From an uncultured Clostridia bacterium (GTDB taxonomy: Bacteria > Bacillota > Clostridia > Monoglobales > Monoglobaceae), in assembly GCA_945878965.1 (NCBI GenBank), contig CAMCUJ010000115.1, positions 1-5,377 of the forward strand: DNA of 5,377 nucleotides, in the 5' to 3' direction. Under the pieces are notes generated by a model that had not been told where the DNA came from, did no database searches, and worked only from the letters and a program-made list of their open reading frames with translations. Both the position numbers and the translations under genes were made by a program. This document shows positions 1 to 5,105 of this stretch, piece by piece. Each line of letters begins with the position of its first letter. Positions within the stretch are counted from its first letter, which is position 1.

Positions 1-603
1 CTCAACCTCATCATCAACCTTGATTTCAATCGGTATAAGCTGTGTAACCTTTGTGTAGGTTCCGCTTGTTGTAAAGCTTAAAGCGTTTCCGCTTAATGCT
101 GTCTGTGTAAGATTATCTACCTCGGAAACGTGAGCCTTAAACTTTTTGCCCGGATATGCGTCAAGCGTAACAATAACGCTCTGACCCACCTTTATCTTGT
201 TTACATCGGTTTCTTCAATGTTTGCCTGAATGTATAAGTCTGAGGTATCTGCAATAACCGCAACTACCGAATTCTGACCTACCATCTGGTTAAGAGTCAC
301 ATCACTCTGAATAACCTCGCCGTTAACAGGTGATTTTATGTAAGTTCCGCCCTCAACTCTGCCAATAATTTCGTTTTCCTTAACGCTGTCGCCAACGTTT
401 GCCGTAAACTTTACAAGCTTTCCCGGCATCGGCGGAGTTACTGAGTAAATTCCTCCCGATACCTTTGCGTTATCGGTTGAAAAGTACTGACTTGATACAA
501 AGTAATACGCAAAACAGCCTGCAACTCCAAGCATAATAATTACAGCAGTAATTATTAATATAATATTTTTTCTGCCGTTCTTTTTTACATCCTGATTTTC
601 CAT
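1..603 (-). CDS. EmrA/HlyD-like membrane-fusion (adaptor) protein, C-terminal part outside the window
   Basis: Partial gene: 201 codons are open from an ATG at 603 to the left edge, with no stop. Residues 1-13 are polar and basic. Residues 14-36 are a strong hydrophobic segment, so the protein is anchored with its bulk outside the membrane. The stretch STDNAKVSG (42-50) resembles the STDNAYV region just after the anchor in EmrA-type adaptors. Residues about 52-85 and 87-120 form the two halves of a biotinyl-lipoyl-like domain (PMPGKLVKF, then IKSPVNGEVI), followed by a beta-barrel-like region (DLYIQANIEE to HVSEV). The halves are joined by only a few residues (GRVEGGTY), so the usual coiled-coil hairpin is missing. 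The start is supported by GAAAGGA at 613-619. The gene begins 25 bp after the ABC gene stop and is probably cotranscribed with it. Adaptors of this family couple to ABC or EmrB-like MFS pumps; which one applies here is not decided by the visible sequence. Confidence 0.88.
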   Translation of the reverse strand, partial: MENQDVKKNGRKNIILIITAVIIMLGVAGCFAYYFVSSQYFSTDNAKVSGGIYSVTPPMPGKLVKFTANVGDSVKENEIIGRVEGGTYIKSPVNGEVIQSDVTLNQMVGQNSVVAVIADTSDLYIQANIEETDVNKIKVGQSVIVTLDAYPGKKFKAHVSEVDNLTQTALSGNALSFTTSGTYTKVTQLIPIEIKVDDEVE

Positions 604-628
604 ACAAAACATTCCTTTCTTTTAATAT

Positions 629-2467
629 TTATTCTTCAATTCCGTCTTCAAACTGAGAATTATAAAGTCCTGCATAAAATCCGTTCTGAGCCAAAAGCTC
701 ATTGTGATTTCCCTGCTCAATTACATCTCCGTCACGCATTACAAGTATTAAGTCTGCATCCTTAATTGTTGACAGTCTGTGTGCAATTACAAAGCTTGTT
801 CTGCCCTCCATTAGATGGTTCATAGCACTTTGAATAAGTATCTCGGTTCGTGTGTCGACAGAGCTTGTTGCCTCATCAAGAATTAGTATCTTAGGATTTG
901 CAAGTATTACACGTGCAATTGTGAATAACTGCTTTTGACCCTGTGAAATATTGCTTGCTTCTTCGTTAAGTATCATATTATATCCGCCCGGAAGTGAGCG
1001 TATGAACTCATCACAGTGTGCCGCTTTTGCCGCATTTATTACTTCTTCGTCGGTTGCGTCAAAGGTGCCGTATCTGATATTGTCCATTATACTTGCGTTA
1101 TAAAGCCAAGTTTCCTGAAGAACCATTCCGAACATTGAGCGAAGGTCGTTTCTTGTGTAGTCAAATATGTCAACTCCGTCAATCGTAATCTTACCTTTAT
1201 TAATATCATAAAATCTCATAAGCAGCTTAACTATTGTAGTTTTACCTGCACCTGTCGGTCCTACAATAGCAACGGTCTGACCCGATTTAATATCTGCGGT
1301 GAAGTTATTTATAATAATTTTATTCGGATTGTAACCGAATGAAACATTCTTAAATGAAACATCACCTTTGAATTTATCTGTAAATTTCGCAAAATGCTTA
1401 TCCGGAGTGTCTTCCTCTTCATCAAGAAATTCAAATACTCTCTCTGCCGCCGCAAGCGTTGATTGAAGTGTGTTTGAAATTGCGGCAAGCTGTGCAAGAG
1501 GCATTGTAAAGTTTCGCATATATTGAATAAATGATTGAATATCTCCAATCTCAATAACCTTCTTAACCGCAAGATATCCGCCCATAATACTTATTGCAAC
1601 GTAACCGAGGTTTCCGACAAAGTTCATTACCGGCTGCATTGACCCGGCTAAAAATTGTGACATAAGTCCTGATTTGTAAAGCTTTTCGTTTATCGTATTC
1701 ATTTTCTCTATAGAATCATTCTCACCGTTAAAAGCCTTTACCACATTGTGACTTCCGTACATTTCTTCTATATGACCGTTCATTTCACCCAAATTTTCTT
1801 GCTGAGCAATGAAATAACCCTGTGATTTCTTCATAACTCCGCCGAGAAGAACAAGTGTAAGCGGAATTATTAAAAGTGCAACAGCCGTCATAAGCCAGCT
1901 TATTGAAAGCATCATTACGACAACGCCGATAACTGTTGCAATCGATGTTATGAACTGGGTTATACTTTGGTTTAAGCCTTGGTTTATTGTTTCAACATCG
2001 TTTGTAACTCTTGACAATACCTCGCCGTGTGTTCTTGTGTCATAGTAGTTGAGCGGAATTTTTGACATCTTTTTTGAAATGTCACGTCGTAAATTATATG
2101 TAACGCTCATCGAAACCTTTGACATAATAAAACTTTGAAGATACATACAAAGTGCAGAAATAATATAAAGAATTACAAGCACTATAGCAAGAGTTCCCAT
2201 ATATTTAAAATCGGTTAAAAGTCCCGTTCCGAATACATAAGCAATAAGACCTTCTGAAAGCTTGGTTGTAATCTTACCCAATATCTTAGGTCCGACAATC
2301 GAGAATACACTCGAAAGTGCCGCAAAAAATACTACTGTAAATACGCTGATTTTATACTCCGAGATATATTTAATCAGCTTTTTCATTGTACCCTTAAAGT
2401 CTTTTGCCTTACCGCCTGCCATCATAGCCGCCATTGGGCCTTTGTTAGAAGAATTTTTCTCACTCAT
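629..2467 (-). CDS. ABC exporter half-transporter with canonical Walker B (LmrD/BmrD-like subunit)
   Basis: The 612-residue protein has the type IV exporter order: a Met/Gly/Ala-rich N-terminal tail (1-25), six predicted membrane helices (about 39-60, 88-112, 168-188, 190-212, 275-297, 305-330) and a nucleotide-binding domain (about 369-608). Visible motifs are A-loop Tyr379, Walker A GPTGAGKTT (403-411), Q-loop Gln451, signature ISQGQ (507-511), Walker B ILILDE with catalytic Glu532, D-loop SSVD and switch His563 (IAHRLSTI). The signature departs from LSGGQ, while Walker B and the switch His are canonical. This is the pattern of the catalytically competent partner in heterodimers such as LmrCD, BmrCD and TM287/288. 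The ATG overlaps the upstream gene's TGA as ATGA, and GAGGAGG (2478-2484) lies inside that gene's last codons, indicating translational coupling. Likely role: ATP-driven export of drugs or other amphipathic compounds across the cytoplasmic membrane. The substrate cannot be read from the sequence. Confidence 0.95.
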   Translation of the reverse strand: MSEKNSSNKGPMAAMMAGGKAKDFKGTMKKLIKYISEYKISVFTVVFFAALSSVFSIVGPKILGKITTKLSEGLIAYVFGTGLLTDFKYMGTLAIVLVILYIISALCMYLQSFIMSKVSMSVTYNLRRDISKKMSKIPLNYYDTRTHGEVLSRVTNDVETINQGLNQSITQFITSIATVIGVVVMMLSISWLMTAVALLIIPLTLVLLGGVMKKSQGYFIAQQENLGEMNGHIEEMYGSHNVVKAFNGENDSIEKMNTINEKLYKSGLMSQFLAGSMQPVMNFVGNLGYVAISIMGGYLAVKKVIEIGDIQSFIQYMRNFTMPLAQLAAISNTLQSTLAAAERVFEFLDEEEDTPDKHFAKFTDKFKGDVSFKNVSFGYNPNKIIINNFTADIKSGQTVAIVGPTGAGKTTIVKLLMRFYDINKGKITIDGVDIFDYTRNDLRSMFGMVLQETWLYNASIMDNIRYGTFDATDEEVINAAKAAHCDEFIRSLPGGYNMILNEEASNISQGQKQLFTIARVILANPKILILDEATSSVDTRTEILIQSAMNHLMEGRTSFVIAHRLSTIKDADLILVMRDGDVIEQGNHNELLAQNGFYAGLYNSQFEDGIEE

Positions 2468-4197
2468 CGCATTAATTCCTCCTCGCTTAGCTGTGATGCA
2501 GCTATCTCATGATAAACCTCACAGGTTTTAAGAAGCTCTTTATGTGTGCCTATTCCGACAATTTTGCCGCTGTCAAGAACCACTATTTGGTCAGCATCCA
2601 TAATACTGCTTATTCGCTGTGCAACAAGAAGTATTGTGCTGTCGCCGGTTTCTTTCTTAAGTGCCTCACGAAGCTTTTTATCGGTTTTCATATCAAGAGC
2701 CGAAAAGCTGTCATCAAATATGTAGATTGGAGCATTTTTAACTAAGGCTCTTGCAATTGAAAGTCTTTGCTTCTGACCTCCCGAAACATTGGTTCCGCCC
2801 TGAGCTATTTCCGTATCGTATCCGTCCGGCTTTGAATCTATAAATTCGGTTGCCTGTGCAACACGGCACGACTTTTCAATATTTTCTTCGGTACTGTTTT
2901 TATCGGCATAATAAAGGTTTGAGGCTATAGTTCCGGAAAACAGTATGCTCTTTTGCGGTACATAGCCGATAATATCACGAAGCTCTTCCTGAGGTACATC
3001 TCTTATGTCAATGCCGTCAATTAAAATTGCTCCGTTTGTAACATCGTAAAATCTAAGCACAAGGTTTGCAAGAGTTGATTTACCGCTTCCCGTTGAGCCT
3101 ATGAACGCAGTTGTCTGTCCTGCCTTTGCAGTAAAGCTTATATCCTTTAAAACATAACCGTCGCTTTCCGGATATGCGAAATCTACATTTCTGAATTCTA
3201 CGTTAGGAACAAGCTTTTCATTGAAATGCTCGGGATTTTCTTTGTCCTTAATTGTTACATCAACCGATAAAACCTCAGAAATTCTATCACCGGAAACCGC
3301 AGCTCTCGGGAATATAATGAACATTGCCGCAAGCATAAGGAATGACATAATTACCAAAAGTCCGTACTGCATATATGCCATCATATCGCCTATGTCAAGA
3401 GAAAAGCTTGAAACCTGTTTTGAGCCTACCCATACAATAACTATCTGTATAATGTTCATTATAAGCATCATTACCGGCATCATTGCGGCGGTTGAACGGT
3501 TTACAAAAAGGTTATTGCGTGTAACATCACGATTTACCTTTTCAAAACGGTCACTCTCGAATTTCTGGCTGTTGAATGCACGGATTACCAGCATTCCGTC
3601 AAGGTTTTCACGGATTACAAGGTTAAGTTTGTCTACCAATTTCTGAACGATTTTCATTTTCGGAAATGATATAATGAAAATTATGCCTATTGCAATCAAA
3701 AGACAAATTACTGCTACAGCTAAAATCCATGACATCGAGGTGCTTTTTGAAAGTGCTTTCATAACTCCGCCTATGCCCATTATCGGTGCATAGCACGCAA
3801 TTCTTACGACCATAACTATAAGTATCTGTATTTGAGTGATATCATTGGTAGTTCTTGTGATAAGTGATGCTGTAGAGAATTTATCAAACTCCGCATTTGA
3901 AAAGCTTTCAACCTTGATAAACACATCTCGTCTTAAATCTCTTGAAACAGATGACGCAATATCTGAGGCAAAATAGCCCATTATTACGCTTACAACAGTT
4001 GATAAAAGAGTAATCCATATCATTTTAAAGCCGTTTTCCCATATAGCGTTCATATTTGCGCTCATAACACCTTCGTTAATAATATCCGACATATAGTCGG
4101 GAAGTGCAAGCTCGCACAGAGCCTGAACAAACAGCAGGGCTATTGAGAGTAAAAGCATTCCTATATACGGCTTTATATAGGATAAGAGTTTTATCAC
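2464..4197 (-). CDS. ABC exporter half-transporter with degenerate Walker B (LmrC/BmrC-like subunit)
   Basis: The 577-residue protein has six predicted membrane helices (about 12-32, 55-80, 125-148, 155-178, 240-260, 270-296) and a nucleotide-binding domain (about 332-572). Motifs are A-loop Tyr342, Walker A GSTGSGKST (367-375), Q-loop Gln415, signature VSGGQ (471-475), Walker B IYIFDD (491-496), D-loop SALD (499-502) and switch region VAQRISSI (525-532). Asp496 replaces the catalytic Glu and Gln527 replaces the switch His, so its own Walker A/B site should hydrolyse ATP poorly. Its canonical signature would complete the active site of the 612-aa partner. This is the mirror image of that partner's defect and points to an obligate heterodimer. 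The start is GTG: an in-frame TAA sits directly before it (4198-4200), and the next possible start would remove most of the first helix. GAAAGGGTG at 4207-4215 is the ribosome binding site. It is the first gene of the exporter operon. Confidence 0.95.
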   Translation of the reverse strand: MIKLLSYIKPYIGMLLLSIALLFVQALCELALPDYMSDIINEGVMSANMNAIWENGFKMIWITLLSTVVSVIMGYFASDIASSVSRDLRRDVFIKVESFSNAEFDKFSTASLITRTTNDITQIQILIVMVVRIACYAPIMGIGGVMKALSKSTSMSWILAVAVICLLIAIGIIFIISFPKMKIVQKLVDKLNLVIRENLDGMLVIRAFNSQKFESDRFEKVNRDVTRNNLFVNRSTAAMMPVMMLIMNIIQIVIVWVGSKQVSSFSLDIGDMMAYMQYGLLVIMSFLMLAAMFIIFPRAAVSGDRISEVLSVDVTIKDKENPEHFNEKLVPNVEFRNVDFAYPESDGYVLKDISFTAKAGQTTAFIGSTGSGKSTLANLVLRFYDVTNGAILIDGIDIRDVPQEELRDIIGYVPQKSILFSGTIASNLYYADKNSTEENIEKSCRVAQATEFIDSKPDGYDTEIAQGGTNVSGGQKQRLSIARALVKNAPIYIFDDSFSALDMKTDKKLREALKKETGDSTILLVAQRISSIMDADQIVVLDSGKIVGIGTHKELLKTCEVYHEIAASQLSEEELMR

Positions 4198-4206
4198 TTA
4201 GTATCA

Positions 4207-4215
4207 CACCCTTTC
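4207..4215 (-). promoter_or_regulatory. Ribosome binding site deciding the GTG start of the 577-aa ABC gene
   Basis: The minus strand reads GAAAGGGTG, 9 nt before the GTG at 4197-4195. A second GTG overlapping this site (4209-4207) is followed at once by TGA, so it cannot start the protein. With the in-frame TAA at 4198-4200 this leaves GTG 4197 as the only sensible start. Confidence 0.8.
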
Positions 4216-4227
4216 TTTAATTTTCAC

Positions 4228-4252
4228 AGAGCAAATAAATATTGTTTGTTCT
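4228..4252. repeat. Hyphenated dyad at the presumed start point of the exporter operon, candidate operator
   Basis: Left arm AGAGCAAATAA (4228-4238) and right arm TTGTTTGTTCT (4242-4252) are inverted repeats, 11 bp each, with 2 mismatches and a 3-bp centre. The dyad directly abuts the candidate -10 (4253-4258) and would cover the transcription start and early leader of the exporter operon, as an operator would. Its sequence differs from the palindrome in front of the marR-type gene. In the plus-strand RNA both mismatches would be G-U pairs; in the minus-strand (operon) RNA they would be A-C, so a DNA-binding role is more likely than an RNA hairpin in the operon leader. Chance occurrence in AT-rich DNA remains possible. 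Confidence 0.4.
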
Positions 4253-4281
4253 ATCATTAAATTTAATTTTATACTTGACAA
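4253..4281 (-). promoter_or_regulatory. Candidate promoter of the ABC exporter operon
   Basis: The minus strand reads TTGTCA (4281-4276), a 17-bp spacer, then AATGAT (4258-4253). The -35 matches the consensus at 5 of 6 positions and the -10 at 4 of 6. Transcription would begin near 4246, giving a leader of about 49 nt before the GTG. A separate promoter is expected because the plus-strand tRNA and its terminator separate this operon from the marR-type gene. The weak -10 fits a regulated promoter, but that is inference. The -35 lies on the same bases as the -35 of the divergent tRNA promoter. Confidence 0.5.
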
Positions 4282-4303
4282 AATCCATAATATGATATAT
4301 CAT
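4275..4303 (+). promoter_or_regulatory. Promoter of the tRNA-Arg gene
   Basis: TTGACA (4275-4280, perfect -35), a 17-bp spacer, and TATCAT (4298-4303, one mismatch to TATAAT). The start point would be near 4310, about 39 nt before the tRNA 5' end, which is a normal precursor leader for RNase P removal. A vegetative, strong promoter is what a single-copy tRNA gene needs. A weak bulged stem (arms 4310-4316 and 4325-4332) falls in this leader. Confidence 0.78.
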
Positions 4304-4348
4304 TATTTAAGTAAGCTTTTTTGTGCTTTACTAAAATTTAAATAATAT

Positions 4349-4423
4349 GCCCCCGTAGTTAAGTGGATATAACAAGCCCCTCCTAAGGGTTAGTCATCGG
4401 TTCGACTCCGGTCGGGGGTGCCA
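4349..4423 (+). tRNA. tRNA-Arg, anticodon CCU (reads AGG), CCA encoded
   Basis: A full cloverleaf can be drawn. Acceptor stem GCCCCCG (4349-4355) pairs with CGGGGGT (4413-4419). D stem GTTA/TAAC (4358-4361, 4370-4373) encloses an 8-nt loop with GG at 4365-4366. Anticodon stem AGCCC/GGGTT (4375-4379, 4387-4391) carries loop CTCCTAA with anticodon CCT at 4382-4384. The variable loop is AGTC. The T stem ATCGG/CCGGT (4396-4400, 4408-4412) has loop TTCGACT. Discriminator G (4420) is followed by encoded CCA (4421-4423). The D arm to anticodon arm is very similar to bacterial tRNA-Arg(CCU), such as E. coli argW. The first acceptor pair is G-U rather than G-C. It lies on the opposite strand to its neighbours and has its own promoter and terminator. 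Confidence 0.97.
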
Positions 4424-4428
4424 AACTT

Positions 4429-4458
4429 AAAAGCCGCATTCGTGGCTTTTTGTTTTTT
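4429..4458 (+). terminator. Rho-independent terminator of the tRNA gene, possibly bidirectional
   Basis: Stem AAAAGCCGC (4429-4437) pairs with GTGGCTTTT (4442-4450) through 9 pairs including one G-T, with a 4-nt loop ATTC, followed by TGTTTTTT. It starts 5 nt after the tRNA CCA. On the minus strand the same hairpin lies about 33 nt beyond the marR-type stop codon and is followed by a poorer T run (TTTTAAGTTT), so it may also end that transcript and limit read-through into the exporter operon. Confidence 0.85.
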
Positions 4459-4482
4459 CGCTCAAAGATTTTTTTACATTGT

Positions 4483-4959
4483 CTATTCCTTACTGATGGT
4501 TATATAATAAAGCTCCATTCTATCAAGTATTTTTGCGAATACGTTTCGCACCTGTTCTGCTTCTTCTTCCGAAATATCGCCAAAAATCAATTCGTGCATA
4601 TGCTTAACTCTGATTAATGCTGCTTCAAGCTTTTCTTCACCAAACGGTGTAAGCTTTAAAGAAATAGTACGTCTTTTGTCTGAATTGAGATGTCTTTCTA
4701 TCAGTCCGTTTTTTTCAAGCGAATCAAGTGAACGGGATAATGTTGACGGTCTGACCCTGCATATGTGAGCTATTTCCTTTTGACTGAAATCGGAAAAATG
4801 CTTTATTGTATAAAGTATCTCCGGCTGACCTATCGAAAGCCCCATCTTGCTTAAATTAATCTGTATACATTTCCTGGACATATTAAGCAGATTATTAAAT
4901 TTTCTTATATCCTCATTTAATTTATTTGTAGCTTCTTCGGTATTGTCACAAAACTGCAT
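4483..4959 (-). CDS. MarR-family winged-helix transcriptional regulator
   Basis: With the ATG at 4959 the product is 158 residues, the usual size for MarR proteins. An N-terminal helical region is followed by the winged helix: recognition region FSQKEIAHICRVRPSTLSRS and SLEKNGLIER (about 58-89), then the wing with DKRR (94-97), matching the conserved D-x-R wing signature. A C-terminal helix rich in Glu and Leu (about 122-152) would complete the dimer interface. A GTG at 4968 would add three residues (M-I-S), but that GTG lies inside the ribosome binding site, so ATG 4959 is preferred. A consensus promoter and a perfect palindrome precede the gene, so autorepression is likely. MarR proteins commonly lose DNA binding when they bind phenolic or drug-like ligands and often control neighbouring efflux genes. 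Control of the ABC operon is plausible but not shown, because a tRNA gene lies between. Confidence 0.93.
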   Translation of the reverse strand: MQFCDNTEEATNKLNEDIRKFNNLLNMSRKCIQINLSKMGLSIGQPEILYTIKHFSDFSQKEIAHICRVRPSTLSRSLDSLEKNGLIERHLNSDKRRTISLKLTPFGEEKLEAALIRVKHMHELIFGDISEEEAEQVRNVFAKILDRMELYYITISKE

Positions 4960-4963
4960 TGAT

Positions 4964-4971
4964 ATCACCTC
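4964..4971 (-). promoter_or_regulatory. Ribosome binding site fixing the ATG start of the MarR-family gene
   Basis: The minus strand reads GAGGTGAT, an 8-base match to the anti-Shine-Dalgarno complement (AAAGGAGGTGAT). The ATG at 4959-4957 follows after ATCA, a good distance from the GAGG core. The in-frame GTG at 4968-4966 is part of this site and so is unlikely to be the start. Confidence 0.82.
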
Positions 4972-4979
4972 GCTTTGCC

Positions 4980-5003
4980 AATTAATTAGCCTGCTAATTA
5001 ATT
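4980..5003. promoter_or_regulatory. Perfect palindrome, probable MarR-family operator
   Basis: AATTAATTAGC (4980-4990), a 2-bp centre CT, then GCTAATTAATT (4993-5003): two perfect 11-bp inverted arms. It overlaps the -10 box (5001-5006) by 3 bp and covers the predicted start near 4994. A bound dimer would block RNA polymerase. Length, symmetry and the TTAGC/GCTAA core fit the operators of MarR-family repressors. That the neighbouring regulator binds it is inference from position. Confidence 0.85.
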
Positions 5004-5029
5004 ATAATACTAAAAATATAATGTGTCAA
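5001..5029 (-). promoter_or_regulatory. Consensus sigma-A promoter of the MarR-family gene
   Basis: The minus strand reads TTGACA (5029-5024), exactly 17 bp, then TATAAT (5006-5001): both boxes match the consensus perfectly. The predicted start near 4994 gives a leader of about 35 nt before the ATG. A promoter this strong with an operator on it is typical of a tightly autorepressed regulator gene. Confidence 0.9.
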
Positions 5030-5035
5030 TTGTAA

Positions 5036-5105
5036 ACAGACAATATTGTATACAAAAATGAAGAAAATTATAGAAATTAATTTAGAAATATTGACAATTC
5101 TATAA
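5036..5105. other. AT-rich spacer with small palindromes, no gene seen
   Basis: This stretch lies between the marR-type promoter and the integrase fragment. It holds two overlapping perfect 10-bp palindromes, ACAATATTGT (5040-5049) and TTGTATACAA (5046-5055). It also holds a plus-strand TTGACA (5091-5096) with no -10 at 16-18 bp. An ATG at 5058 reads in the integrase frame for only 15 codons before a TAA at 5103-5105, and those residues do not look like an integrase N-terminus. No ribosome binding site is visible before 5106. Confidence 0.5.

Noticed and set aside
1309..1572. Minus-strand open frame of 87 codons inside the 612-aa ABC gene
   Set aside because: It lies fully within the ABC gene on the same strand in another frame, and its Arg/Leu-rich product has no recognisable features. 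The ABC frame carries all the motifs.
2262..2745. Two plus-strand open frames (2262-2531 and 2509-2745) opposite the junction of the two ABC genes
   Set aside because: They are antisense to well-supported ABC coding sequence, including its ATGA overlap, and resemble no family. They are by-products of the codon pattern on the other strand.
3221..3646. Plus-strand open frame of 141 codons opposite the 577-aa ABC gene
   Set aside because: It is antisense to conserved exporter sequence. The Ser/Ile/Arg-rich translation is what reverse-reading of membrane-helix codons produces.
4847..5035. Plus-strand open frame of 62 codons across the MarR start region
   Set aside because: It is antisense to the MarR N-terminus and runs through the promoter and operator; no known family is recognised.
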